A stretch of DNA of 64,000 nt from Olsenella sp. KGMB02461 (GTDB lineage: Bacteria; Actinomycetota; Coriobacteriia; Coriobacteriales; Atopobiaceae). This document shows positions 18,795-27,280 of the stretch, one piece after another; position 1 is the first letter of the stretch; the number at the start of each line of letters is the position of its first letter. The translations under genes and the position numbers were made by a program. The stretch spans positions 248,001 to 312,000 of the forward strand of contig NZ_JABAHI010000006.1 of assembly GCF_012584445.1 (NCBI RefSeq), read 5' to 3'. The notes under the pieces are model-generated. The model was not told the origin of the DNA, ran no database searches, and was given only the letters and a program-made list of their open reading frames with translations.

Positions 18795-21221
18795 ATGAAG
18801 CGGCGATTCTCCCTACACCAAGGACCTAAAGGCCTTCTCAAGCTCCTGGCACTCACCTGCGCCGTAGCAGCCTGCCTTGGCTTGGGCCTCCCGGCCACCC
18901 CCGCTCGTGCGGATTCCAACCTCGCCAATGCCTTGCCCCAAGGCGTGCTCGTTGCCGAGAAACCCGCCTCTGCCACCCTGGACGGCGTCCTGGAGGCAGA
19001 CAGTCTCACGCCTTCTGGCCCAAGCGCCCAGGGACTTAGGCGTGCCCCCGCCACAGACACCGGCTACACAGACCCCGACGGCAAGTTCTACGACCATGTA
19101 CGCTACAGCACGAACTCTCGCTTGGGCTTGGGCATCGCATGGACCGAGCCTCAGGTAGGCCAGCCTACCGACATCTACGTCATCGCCAACAATCTGCCTG
19201 CCGCCGCCTCCTATCGCTTCGACGGCTTTGACCTGGCAAAACTGGGCACCGACAGCTCCGGGGATCCAGCCTGGCTTATCGAAGACTACATCATGGACAC
19301 CTCGCAGTTCATCTACCCTGTCAACGGCCCGCTGCACCGAGACCCGGCGTCGCCCAAGATCTCGTTGACGTTTACCTCAAGCGACACCTTCATCATCACT
19401 GTTCGCGTAGGGCCAGCCGCCAACCTCACGGGCAACGACCGGTTTGTTGCCGAGTACGTTCGCATCGCCATCACCGTGGACGACCCTGCCTACCCTTCAG
19501 TCCATGAGAAGTCCCGCCAGCTTGCCGCCCAAGCAAAGGCCGAGCTAGGGGCCAACGCTTCCCAGTATGAGTTGGCCCTTTGGGCCCATGACTGGATCAT
19601 TGACCATATGGACTACGACCATGACTTTGGCTTTTGCGGAGCCGAAGGAGCCCTCACCCGCGGCCTTGGCACCTGCGAGTCCTACCACCGCGGCCTGGTG
19701 ATGCTTCTCAACGACTTGGGTATCGAGACCGGTCGCCAAGTGGACGACAACCATGTGTGGACGCTCGCAAAACTGGACGGCCAGTGGTGCACCATCGATG
19801 CCACCTGGGATGACACTGACTACGATTTATCCAGCGGCTATCCGGGAATCCCAAGCCTACGCCATATCTATTTTGGCCTGGATGCTGCTACCACCGCCTT
19901 GGTGCACCCCAAGCTCGAAGCAGCCAACGTGCCTTTGGACTCTCTCCAACACTGCCACCTCATTCGCTCTGGAGACCTGAATTACTTCACCGACTACGAG
20001 GCCAACCTGATCGCTCCCAAGCTTAGGGCCGGACAGCTTTCCTTCTCTCAAGCCCCCCGGTGCAATCTGGGCTCTTCTATCACCAATCCCATCTACCACC
20101 TCGTGGCCCAACAGCTCTCCAGCCGAAGCTGGAATGTGAGCGGCAAAACCACCGATCGGGTAGAGGTGTCCTACGCGCCCACGACGCTCTCCGTACGCGT
20201 TCCCACCGGCCTTATCTCTTCTGACGGCCACCAAGAGTATTGGTCAGATGCCCACACCCAGGCGAAAAACCAGTGGGTCACCACTGGAGGCAAGCGTTAC
20301 TACTTTGATGGCAATGGCGCTATGGCCACTGGATGGCTCACCCTGGGCAATGCCCGTTACTACCTGGGGACTGACGGTGCCATGCGCACCGGATGGCAAA
20401 CCATCAGCGGAGCTCGCTACTACTTCAACGATAACGGGACCATGGTTACAGGCTGGCAGGCCATCGCTGGCAGGCGCTATTACTTTGGCTCCAACGGCGC
20501 TATGGCCACCGGCTGGCTCACCCTGGGCAATGCCCGCTATTACCTGGGCGCCGACGGCGCCATGCGCACCGGATGGCAAACCATCGACAGCCAGCGTTAC
20601 TACTTTGGCTCCAACGGCACCATGGCTACTGGCTGGAACACTGTCTCTGGAAAGCGCATCTACTTCAACAGCAACGGCACCCAAGCCTCTGGCTGGGTGA
20701 CTATAGCTGGTCAGCGCACCTACCTTCACGCTGACGGCACTGCGGCATCCGGCTGGCAGTTCATCAACAATCATTGGTATTACTTAACCGGCTCCGGTGT
20801 TCCCACCACCGGCTGGCAATGGGTAGGCGGCGCCTGGTACTGGCTCAATGCCGACGGCGCCATGGCTACCGGCTGGGTCTACACCGGCGGGGCCTGGTAT
20901 TGGCTCACAGGGTCTGGCGCCATGGCCACCGGTTGGGTGAAAGTGGGAGGCACCTGGTACTACCTCACCGGTTCAGGCGCTATGGCTACCGGTTGGCGCT
21001 GGGTAGGCAATGCCTGGTACTACTTGAATGGCTCTGGCGCCATGCTCACCGGCTGGCAGTGGATTGGGGGTGCCTGGTACTGGATGGACGGCTCTGGCGC
21101 CATGGCGGCCAACCGCTGGATTGGCAACTACTACGTGGGCGGCTCCGGTGCTATGGCTACCAACAGGTGGATTGGTCGCTGGCACGTGAACGGGGCGGGA
21201 GTCTGGGACGCTACCCGCTAA
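18795..21221 (+). CDS. Secreted transglutaminase-like protein with cell-wall-binding repeats
   Basis: 808 residues. A signal peptide (about 1-40, ending ATPARA) is followed by a transglutaminase/papain-like core with Cys294 (GLGTCESY), His320 (DDNHVW) and Asp335 (TIDATWDD). From about residue 492 there are some 15-16 glucan/choline-binding-type repeats of about 20 residues (YYF..NGAMATGW pattern). Early repeats carry RYYF and later ones WYW/WYY, suggesting two expansion rounds. It is expected to sit non-covalently on the wall and act as a protease or crosslinking enzyme. Stands alone, with its own terminator. Confidence 0.88.
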   Translation: MKRRFSLHQGPKGLLKLLALTCAVAACLGLGLPATPARADSNLANALPQGVLVAEKPASATLDGVLEADSLTPSGPSAQGLRRAPATDTGYTDPDGKFYDHVRYSTNSRLGLGIAWTEPQVGQPTDIYVIANNLPAAASYRFDGFDLAKLGTDSSGDPAWLIEDYIMDTSQFIYPVNGPLHRDPASPKISLTFTSSDTFIITVRVGPAANLTGNDRFVAEYVRIAITVDDPAYPSVHEKSRQLAAQAKAELGANASQYELALWAHDWIIDHMDYDHDFGFCGAEGALTRGLGTCESYHRGLVMLLNDLGIETGRQVDDNHVWTLAKLDGQWCTIDATWDDTDYDLSSGYPGIPSLRHIYFGLDAATTALVHPKLEAANVPLDSLQHCHLIRSGDLNYFTDYEANLIAPKLRAGQLSFSQAPRCNLGSSITNPIYHLVAQQLSSRSWNVSGKTTDRVEVSYAPTTLSVRVPTGLISSDGHQEYWSDAHTQAKNQWVTTGGKRYYFDGNGAMATGWLTLGNARYYLGTDGAMRTGWQTISGARYYFNDNGTMVTGWQAIAGRRYYFGSNGAMATGWLTLGNARYYLGADGAMRTGWQTIDSQRYYFGSNGTMATGWNTVSGKRIYFNSNGTQASGWVTIAGQRTYLHADGTAASGWQFINNHWYYLTGSGVPTTGWQWVGGAWYWLNADGAMATGWVYTGGAWYWLTGSGAMATGWVKVGGTWYYLTGSGAMATGWRWVGNAWYYLNGSGAMLTGWQWIGGAWYWMDGSGAMAANRWIGNYYVGGSGAMATNRWIGRWHVNGAGVWDATR

Positions 21222-21252
21222 GCGCTCCGAACTCCTTCTGCTGAATCCCTTT

Positions 21253-21294
21253 GAGCCCTCATCTGCACAACGGCTGCAGATGAGGGCTTTTCTT
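21253..21294 (+). terminator. Terminator after the transglutaminase-like gene
   Basis: 13-bp stem GCCCTCATCTGCA/TGCAGATGAGGGC with a 7-base loop and TTTTCTT tail. Confidence 0.92.
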
Positions 21295-21398
21295 GTCAGA
21301 GGTGGGCCCGGAGCAAGCCGGGGAAGGCGAAATGAGGCAAAATCGCGTGCGCTGCCAAATAGGGACCCTGCCGTGAGACCTCTAGCCCACACCCTCTC

Positions 21399-21917
21399 CT
21401 AAAGCATGCACGCCCACTCATCTATGGGGCGATACACCTCGTGGAGTTTGGGGTTGGGTGCAGCCTCTTGGCCTTTATAGCCCACGCAAAGCAAGCAATG
21501 CGGGCGCACGGACTCAGGCAAGTCAAACTCAACGCGCGCCTTTGCCGGATCAAACAAGAGCACCCAAAGGGAGCCCAATCCCAGCGCGGTGGCTTCCAAC
21601 ATCATGTGGCAGCACACAATGGAGGCATCCATCTCGCCGGAGTCATAGCCTTCCACGTAGCGGCTCTTCCAAGCCCGATCCTCGTCCGAACACACCAAGA
21701 ACACCAGCGGCGCCTCATAGGTGCTCTTGGACACCCGCCGAATCTTCTCCAACGCTTCGGGGCTTTGAAGCACATAGACCCTTTGGGGCTGACTATTGGT
21801 AGCAGTGGGCGCTACCTTGGCAGCCTCCAAAATCTTGGCCACTTTCTCTGGCTCCACCGGCTTTGGGCTGTAGTTTCTTACCGAGAAACGCTCCTTGGCG
21901 AGCTCCAAGAAATCCAT
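21399..21917 (-). CDS. Small nitroreductase family protein
   Basis: 172-residue FMN-dependent nitroreductase-type oxidoreductase. RFSVRNYSPKPVEPEKV, AKVAPTATNSQPQ (FMN-binding loop) and an MLEATALGLGSLWV helix are the family signature. It likely reduces nitro compounds or quinones with NAD(P)H. ATG 21915-21917 is chosen because GGAGAGGGG precedes it. It is 34 bases downstream of the sirtuin gene on the same strand and may be cotranscribed. Confidence 0.88.
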   Translation of the reverse strand: MDFLELAKERFSVRNYSPKPVEPEKVAKILEAAKVAPTATNSQPQRVYVLQSPEALEKIRRVSKSTYEAPLVFLVCSDEDRAWKSRYVEGYDSGEMDASIVCCHMMLEATALGLGSLWVLLFDPAKARVEFDLPESVRPHCLLCVGYKGQEAAPNPKLHEVYRPIDEWACML

Positions 21918-21951
21918 GGTCCCCTCTCCTTCTCTAGGCTGCAACTCACAC

Positions 21952-22860
21952 CTATTGTGCCTTAGCTGCTGCCTGTGCGAGTACCGGCGCCATATCTCCG
22001 TCGATGCAGAGTGATCGTTTGGCAATCTGTGCCGGCGCCTGAGCCTGGCCGTCGTTCAGGCTGCAATAGCGCGCCTGCGGGTTTTTGGCTACCTGCTGCC
22101 AGAAGGGATACTTGATGATCCCGGGGGTGTTTTGGCCCACGCCCAGCTCTAAAAAGAGGACTCGCTGCCCCTGATGAGCCTCCAAAAACTCCCGATAGCG
22201 GGCAGCAGCCCCATGCCAACCAGCATCTTCCACAAAGGTCTCGTCGCAGCGCAGGTTCATGGTCATGGGCTCGCCGCACACCGGGCACAAAGGCACCAGC
22301 TCGCGAGGGATTCGGCACCCTTGCTGCGCTGCCACCATAGCCTCAACCGCCTCGCGGTTGTCGTAGGTCTCGGCATGACAGGGCGCCGAGCACTGCCACA
22401 GCCCATAGTCGCCCTGGGTGTAGAAGAGCCTCTCTTTGGCAAACCCCGCCAGCTGGAACTGATGGTCCACATTGGTGGTGAGCACAAAATAATCTTTGGG
22501 CGCTACCAGCGATAACAGGTCGTGGTAGGGCTTTCCTGCCTCTACGTCGTAGCGATTCACCCAGATGGCCCTCGACTACCAGGCCCAGTATTCTTCCAGC
22601 GTCTTGTAGGTATAAAAGCCGCCGCTGTACATGTCGCGGATGCCGTAGGCACGCCTAAAGTCTGCGAAGTGTTTCTCGAAGCGCGGACCTTCGTAGGCAA
22701 AGCCTGCGGCTGCCGATAAACCCGCGCCCCCGCCCACTACCACTGCATCGGCGGCTGCGATCTGGGCTGCCAACTCATCGGTCAGAGCGCTTTGCTGATC
22801 AGGGGTGCAGCTGTCCCAGTTGCGCCTGGTAGAGGGCCAGGTCTTGATTGGTAAAAACAT
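21952..22860 (-). pseudogene. SirTM-type (class M) sirtuin with an in-frame amber codon
   Basis: The frame runs from ATG 22860 (GAAGGTGATC ahead of it) to 21952 as 302 codons. It is broken only by TAG at 22576-22578 (codon 95). Before the stop are VVVGGGAGLSAAAGF and EEYWAW; after it come SRAIWVNRY, FVLTTNVDHQF, RLFYTQGDYGLWQC, zinc cysteines in QCSAPC and CPVCG, and FLELGVGQNTP. This is the SirTM protein-ADP-ribosyltransferase subfamily. From memory of the family the stop falls at a conserved Trp (YWSR), one step TGG to TAG. The start lies inside the macrodomain gene. It would be inactive unless the amber codon is suppressed. Confidence 0.82.
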
Positions 22861-23596
22861 TGAAGATCACCTTCAGAGAGCTCGAAGTGGTTCTCAAGTA
22901 GTCGCGCACGGCAGTGGTGGCGATGAGGGCTGCCTCGTCGGCCGGAAAGCCGTATTCGCCGCAGGAGATGCAACAAAAGGCCAGGCTTTTGAGGGAGTGT
23001 TTCTCGGCAAGGGCAAGGCACGACTCATAGCAAGAAGCCAGCTGCGCTTTGTGGGTGCGCGTCAGCGGCCCGCGCACAATGGGTCCCACGGTGTGGAGCA
23101 CAAAGCGGCTGGGCAGATTGAACGCCGGGGTGAGCTTTGCCTGGCCGCAGGGCTCGGGATGGCCCTGAGCAGCCATCAGGTCGGCGCAGGCCTGGCGAAG
23201 CTCTAGGCCCGCCGCGCTGTGGATGGCGTTGTCGATGCAGCCATGGCAAGGGTGGAAGCAGCCCAAAAGCTGGTCGTTGGCGGCGTTCACAATGCCGTCG
23301 GCGGCCAGCCGGCAAATGTCTCCCTGCCAGAGGCAGATCTGGGGCTCCACCTCCTGAAGGCCGTCTGCCTGCACGATTCCGCGCTCCTGAGCCTCCCGGG
23401 CAAGATAGGCGTCCTGCACGGCTAAAAACTCGCGGTTCAGAGGCTTTGGCGGCCGCAGATTCATCAACGATCGCAGCAGCTGCTTTTGTCCTTGGACATC
23501 TTGGCGAACCTCTACCTGGTCGTAGCGAGGATCCTCGGCCAGAAGCGCATCGATAAGCCAGAGGCGCCGCTCCTGCTGGGTCATTTCATTGCTCAT
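22799..23596 (-). CDS. Zn-dependent macrodomain ADP-ribosyl hydrolase, SirTM-linked
   Basis: 265 residues of the zinc-macrodomain family that removes ADP-ribose placed by SirTM. An N-terminal helical extension (RRLWLIDALLAEDP) is followed by the macrodomain: DGIVNAANDQLLGCFHPCHG, CIDNAIHSAAGLELR (metal-ligand Cys/His), and FVLHTVGPIV. Intact, with AGGAGG ahead of the ATG. In streptococci and staphylococci this enzyme is encoded with SirTM, GcvH-L and LplA2; here only the macro/SirTM pair is present, overlapping by about 62 bases. Confidence 0.88.
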   Translation of the reverse strand: MSNEMTQQERRLWLIDALLAEDPRYDQVEVRQDVQGQKQLLRSLMNLRPPKPLNREFLAVQDAYLAREAQERGIVQADGLQEVEPQICLWQGDICRLAADGIVNAANDQLLGCFHPCHGCIDNAIHSAAGLELRQACADLMAAQGHPEPCGQAKLTPAFNLPSRFVLHTVGPIVRGPLTRTHKAQLASCYESCLALAEKHSLKSLAFCCISCGEYGFPADEAALIATTAVRDYLRTTSSSLKVIFNVFTNQDLALYQAQLGQLHP

Positions 23597-23649
23597 AGCA
23601 ACCTCCTCGTCTTAGAGTTCTCATGAGGCCACCATGGGTCCCGCAACCC

Positions 23650-23658
23650 TGCCGAGAA
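23650..23658 (+). repeat. Intergenic copy of the dispersed word TGCCGAGAA
   Basis: Noncoding copy between the divergent macrodomain gene and the gene at 23786. Confidence 0.65.
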
Positions 23659-23785
23659 GTACGCACCTTCAAGTTCGCAGGTCACCCGCAGGTAACCTTT
23701 GGACGCCACCTGCGCCAACGCCTATGAACGTTTTGTGGGGGTACCATTGAGGTCGCACCCTTACCTTTCGAATCGATGAGGTCCC

Positions 23786-24472
23786 ATGAGCACTCTTGCG
23801 AGAGATTACATAGAAGACGACCTGGCCAAATCCCACGAAAACCAGCAGCACGAAGCCATTCCTGCCTCTCGGCAAACCCCGCCTCCGGCAGACGCTTACA
23901 GCATCTATGTGCTCTTTAACCTTGAGGCAGCCGATGGCGAGGGCCATGCCATCTTGGCGTTAGGCCCAGAAGGCGGCCCGCTTGAGACCTACTCTTTCTA
24001 CCGTCACGGCAAAGCCTTGGAGGCGCCTGCCCTCATGGCCTGCCTGGAGCATCCTGAGACCTTTGCCCAGATCCAAGAGGATTCCGGCTGGATCATCCAT
24101 GGTCAGCCAGGCAATGAATGGAACGAGCACGTAAACGCTGCTCTGGCTCTTTGGTGCGACAAGAAAGCCTACGAGCCCGTGGCGGCCTTTGCAAAGCTCA
24201 AACGCACCACGCCAGGCACCTACAACCTAGTGACCTACAACTGCGTCAACTTTGTAGAAGAGGCGCTGGCCAAAGGCAACATCCACCTCACCATGCACAA
24301 CGGCAAGCCGCTTCACACCTTCATCCCTAAAGACGCGTTCCGCGGGGCAGCAGGCGTTCGAGGCGCACATCTTTTAGGCCAATGGAAGTACTGGTTCGAC
24401 TTGACTCCGGCGCCCCGCAACGGCTTGCGCACCATCTCAGACATCCCGGGGCATGACCAGCCTCTCCACTAA
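23786..24472 (+). CDS. Unknown protein with papain-like (LRAT/DUF4105/PPPDE-style) His and Cys motifs
   Basis: 228 residues, no signal peptide or membrane segment. EGHAILALG (His54) and YNLVTYNCVNFVEEAL (Cys153) resemble the His...Cys order of circularly permuted NlpC/P60-like peptidases (LRAT, PPPDE, DUF4105), where the Cys sits in a YNC or NNC helix start. This is pattern recognition, not a family assignment. It is followed 17 bases later by another unknown gene on the same strand, so the two probably work together. No clear ribosome binding site precedes ATG 23786, though the start fits the open frame. Confidence 0.6.
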   Translation: MSTLARDYIEDDLAKSHENQQHEAIPASRQTPPPADAYSIYVLFNLEAADGEGHAILALGPEGGPLETYSFYRHGKALEAPALMACLEHPETFAQIQEDSGWIIHGQPGNEWNEHVNAALALWCDKKAYEPVAAFAKLKRTTPGTYNLVTYNCVNFVEEALAKGNIHLTMHNGKPLHTFIPKDAFRGAAGVRGAHLLGQWKYWFDLTPAPRNGLRTISDIPGHDQPLH

Positions 24473-24489
24473 TAGCCCAAGGAGCTCTC

Positions 24490-25017
24490 ATGGCCTATGA
24501 CAACGCCTGCCCTTGCCTCGCCCGCTTTGAGGCTACCAACGGAACCGGCCTTTGGGAGGTCTATCCTTGGGGCCTCAAGGTGGGTGGCACCTGCTATGGG
24601 TTCACCCCCACCTCCCACATCGTGCATAGCGGGGTTCAGGGGCGCAGCTACCGCTCCGGGCGCCTGGTAGAAGAGCAGGACGACTTTGGGCTTTGGGCGG
24701 CACTCGCGGTCTATCAAGAGACCGGCAGCTGGGAAGACGCCGGTCTCGCTGCCTGGGCGCTGGGCGGCTCCACTGTGACTCCAGTGGTAGAGACCCACAA
24801 GATCCCAGGTACCGTCACGCTTTCCATTGGTGGCCTGCGCACAAGCGACAACCCAGATGCTTCTCTGCGCTACCGAGAAGACGGCCAGTACGTGCAGGTA
24901 GACGCCATCCAGCGCTTTGCCGATGTATGCCTTGCTGCCATCAAGGCTTGCCGAGAAGCCCACAGCCCCGCGGCCAGCACCCGTTCCAGACGCAGAACTG
25001 GCGGACGCCGCCCCTAA
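24490..25017 (+). CDS. Hypothetical protein paired with the papain-like gene
   Basis: 175 residues, not recognised. Soluble, Gly/Trp-rich N-terminal half (GLWEVYPWGLKVGGTCYGF), an acidic centre and a basic, probably disordered tail (STRSRRRTGGRRP). AAGGAG lies just before the ATG. Tight spacing after the 23786 gene suggests a two-gene unit, perhaps enzyme plus partner. Its 3' end overlaps the open frame of the possible ADP-ribosylglycohydrolase relic on the other strand, so its tail may derive from a rearrangement. Confidence 0.6.
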   Translation: MAYDNACPCLARFEATNGTGLWEVYPWGLKVGGTCYGFTPTSHIVHSGVQGRSYRSGRLVEEQDDFGLWAALAVYQETGSWEDAGLAAWALGGSTVTPVVETHKIPGTVTLSIGGLRTSDNPDASLRYREDGQYVQVDAIQRFADVCLAAIKACREAHSPAASTRSRRRTGGRRP

Positions 25018-25150
25018 AACAAGCCCCGTAGGGCGCCCCCAGGGCATCCCCTGCCGCAGCCCCATAGACCACGGCTTTGAGCAAAGAGGCAGCCGGCGCA
25101 AGGATGTGCGAGGGCGCAGCATTCCTGGGAGTCTCTTTTCTTGGGTGCAT
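24941..25150 (-). pseudogene. Possible truncated ADP-ribosylglycohydrolase (DraG-like) N-terminus
   Basis: A 69-codon minus-strand frame begins ATG 25150 and contains LLKAVVYGAAAGDALGAPYG followed by FRGG. This strongly resembles the first strand-helix of ADP-ribosylglycohydrolases (YGxxxGDALGxPYEF). The rest of the roughly 300-residue enzyme, including the GTWSDDT metal motif, is absent and the frame ends at 24941. No good ribosome binding site is seen. Best read as the 5' remnant of a deleted gene; a chance match in a short frame cannot be excluded. Confidence 0.4.
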
Positions 25151-25200
25151 TAAGAGAGAGCGCACCTCTTGACCTTGACGCCGCGTCAGGAGGGACGATC

Positions 25201-25209
25201 TTCTCGGCA
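25201..25209 (-). repeat. Intergenic copy of the dispersed word TGCCGAGAA
   Basis: Reads TTCTCGGCA on the plus strand, 6 bases ahead of the ribosome binding site of the MerR gene. Confidence 0.65.
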
Positions 25210-25228
25210 GTTTGAAGGAGGTGAATCT

Positions 25229-26026
25229 GTGAACGATGTAAAGGATACGCGAAAGGGCAATGTGAGGTCGCTGGGCATTGGCGAGGCGGCTCGGTTGGCC
25301 GGAGTGAGTGCGCGCACGCTGCGCTATTACGAGACCATGGGGCTGCTGGTGCCAGCGCGCACAGATGCGGGCTACAGAGTCTACCGCGAAAATGACTTGA
25401 AGCGATTGGCACAGATTTTGGCTATGAAGGGCTGCGGGCTTCCGCTGGCTACTATCAGGAGGCTGTTGTCCGAAAAGAATGCGCCGCTTCAAAGAGTGCT
25501 CCAAGACCATCTGAAGCAGTTAGAAGCCCAGGGGCGATCTTTAGAAGATGCCGTTTCGCGCACCAAAGCTGCACTATGCACCCTTGAAAGGATTGATGCT
25601 ATGAAACCCAATGAAGCCTTTGAATCCATGAAAGCCCAGGGTATTAAAGATTTTGAAGCCACCTATGGCCAGGAAGCTCGGGATCGCTACGGCGACGATG
25701 CTATCGATGCCTCCAATGCCCGCATGATGGCGCTCACCAAAGATCAGTGGGATGCCAAAGAATTGCTCGAAGAGAGCATCAAGGTTCAGTTGCGCGTGGC
25801 CATGGCCACGGGGGATCCTGCAAGCGATGCGTCTGCCGAGCTAGCCCGCATGCACGAGAAGTGGATCTCCATCCACTGGGGTCCCGGCTATGCAGAGGAT
25901 GCCTACCTGGGATTGGTACACGGCTATTTGGCAGATCCGCGCTTTGTGAGGTACTACGACTCTGCTGCCGGCGAGGGAGCCACAGAGTTTCTGGCATCCG
26001 CTGTCGACGCTGCCCACAGAAAGTAG
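25229..26026 (+). CDS. MerR family regulator with TipAS effector domain
   Basis: 265 residues. The N-terminal MerR winged helix (about 12-80, IGEAARLAGVSARTLRYYET) is joined by a coiled coil to a C-terminal TipAS-like domain (about 150-260), which in TipA/Mta-type proteins captures drugs or peptides and activates efflux genes. The start is GTG 25229 behind AAGGAGG with 7-base spacing; earlier starts lack a site. Its target is probably its own promoter or a distant transporter, as no exporter is adjacent. Confidence 0.9.
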   Translation: MNDVKDTRKGNVRSLGIGEAARLAGVSARTLRYYETMGLLVPARTDAGYRVYRENDLKRLAQILAMKGCGLPLATIRRLLSEKNAPLQRVLQDHLKQLEAQGRSLEDAVSRTKAALCTLERIDAMKPNEAFESMKAQGIKDFEATYGQEARDRYGDDAIDASNARMMALTKDQWDAKELLEESIKVQLRVAMATGDPASDASAELARMHEKWISIHWGPGYAEDAYLGLVHGYLADPRFVRYYDSAAGEGATEFLASAVDAAHRK

Positions 26027-26120
26027 CCCTGCGGGACTTGCCAGCATGCTTAAGGACCGCGAACAAAGACAGATCCTGCAGCACAATGGTCTTGCGTCCC
26101 CGGCGCAAGACCGCTCTTTT

Positions 26121-26150
26121 GTGCAACTGGAGCATCCCTCAGTGCAACTA
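26121..26150 (+). promoter_or_regulatory. Direct repeats with 21-base period before the LytTR gene
   Basis: GTGCAACTGG (26121) and GTGCAACTAG (26142) repeat with a 21-base period, two helical turns, about 70-90 bases before the LytTR start. The complement reads CAGTTGCAC, with the TTG core seen in sites of ComE/AgrA-type LytTR regulators, which are also paired 9-mers about 21 bases apart. Probable autoregulatory site. Confidence 0.5.
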
Positions 26151-26213
26151 GGTCCTGCCGCCCTTGTGCGAGACGCCAGAGTTTTTCATAGTGGCTCCAG
26201 AGAGGAGCGCCCT

Positions 26214-26651
26214 ATGAATCTTTCTGTCAAAGAGGATCCCCAGCTCGAAGAGATCCAGGTAGCCATCGCGTGCCCACGCATCGACAGCCGTGTATGCCAG
26301 ATCATCGAGGCAGCCGAAGCTGCCGACCTTCATCTCGCCGGTCTTCTCGATGGCTACCTGCACATAGTGGGAGCCCATGAGGTGCTCTACATCGAAGCCG
26401 TCGACGGCAAGACCTTTCTCTATACCGCGCAGGCGGTGCTGGAATCATCCAGTTGCCTCCAAGAACTTGAAACTGATCTCGTAGGCACCGAGTTCATTCG
26501 CGCGAGCCGCCAACTGCTCGTGAACCTGGCGCACCTTGAGCGTCTGAGACCCTACCTTAACGCCCGGCTTGAACTGGTGCTCGACAACCAGGAGCACCTC
26601 ATCGCCTCCCGCCAATTCGCACCCGCCATCAAACGTCGTATTGGCATCTAG
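26214..26651 (+). CDS. LytTR family DNA-binding regulator
   Basis: 145 residues. The C-terminal LytTR domain (about 45-143) shows VLYIEAVDGKTFLYT and FIRASRQLLVNLAHLERL. There is no receiver domain, so it is the stand-alone type usually paired with a DUF3021 membrane protein, as here. ATG 26214 follows AGAGGAG. It may regulate itself and DUF3021 through the paired repeats upstream. Confidence 0.9.
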   Translation: MNLSVKEDPQLEEIQVAIACPRIDSRVCQIIEAAEAADLHLAGLLDGYLHIVGAHEVLYIEAVDGKTFLYTAQAVLESSSCLQELETDLVGTEFIRASRQLLVNLAHLERLRPYLNARLELVLDNQEHLIASRQFAPAIKRRIGI

Positions 26652-26738
26652 GCTGTGTTGCCCTGCGCCGCATGCAGGCCCTCAGCGCCGCCACAGCATT
26701 CGCGCCTGACCGCCATCCCCCTCGCCAAAGGACCTACT

Positions 26739-27170
26739 ATGCACGATTTTGCCAAGAGCGTCTTCACCTCTACCTGCCGGCTCTTCACCATCTACATGCT
26801 CGCTGGGACCCTGGCAGCCATCGCCTTTACCGGCCTCAGCTACGGGCTCACCCTCACGCTCACCCTGCTTTTGGCTTCCTTCGCCTTCGCCTTCCTGCGG
26901 GCCTTCTTCTTCACCGATCACATCATCAAAACCTTGAGCTATCCTGTGCGCATCCTGGGCTTTGGCCTTGCCGCCTTCATCCTGCTGACGGCCTGCGCCT
27001 GGCTAGGCCAGTGGTTTCCCATGGACAACCCCTGGGCTTGGAGCACGTTCGCCCTTATCTACCTGGCCATTCTGGGCGCGTGCTGCTTGGGCTACCAGAT
27101 CTACTTCCGCCGCACTTCCGGAAGCTTCGACGCCGCCCTCAAGGACTACCACCAGCGCATGGGACGCTGA
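26739..27170 (+). CDS. DUF3021-type membrane protein, LytTR partner
   Basis: 143 residues with four hydrophobic segments (about 12-32, 36-56, 68-90, 97-118) and a basic C-terminal tail. This fits DUF3021 proteins encoded directly after stand-alone LytTR regulators; they are thought to hold or inhibit the regulator at the membrane. ATG 26739 is preceded by AAAGGA, 87 bases after the LytTR stop. Confidence 0.8.
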   Translation: MHDFAKSVFTSTCRLFTIYMLAGTLAAIAFTGLSYGLTLTLTLLLASFAFAFLRAFFFTDHIIKTLSYPVRILGFGLAAFILLTACAWLGQWFPMDNPWAWSTFALIYLAILGACCLGYQIYFRRTSGSFDAALKDYHQRMGR

Positions 27171-27173
27171 TCC

Positions 27174-27182
27174 TGCCGAGAA
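27174..27182 (+). repeat. Intergenic copy of the dispersed word TGCCGAGAA
   Basis: Starts 3 bases after the DUF3021 stop codon. Together with the opposite-strand TGCCGATAA copy at 27272 it makes an inverted pair within one 245-base gap. Confidence 0.65.
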
Positions 27183-27271
27183 ACCCGCACCCTCCTAGCT
27201 CGCAATTACTAAAGCGACACCCCGACGCCTCTGCCACAAGAGCCCACAGATCCTGCAACCAATTGCTGTTT

Positions 27272-27280
27272 TTATCGGCA
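27272..27280 (-). repeat. Intergenic copy of the variant word TGCCGATAA
   Basis: Reads TTATCGGCA on the plus strand, in the gap before the antiporter gene. Confidence 0.6.
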
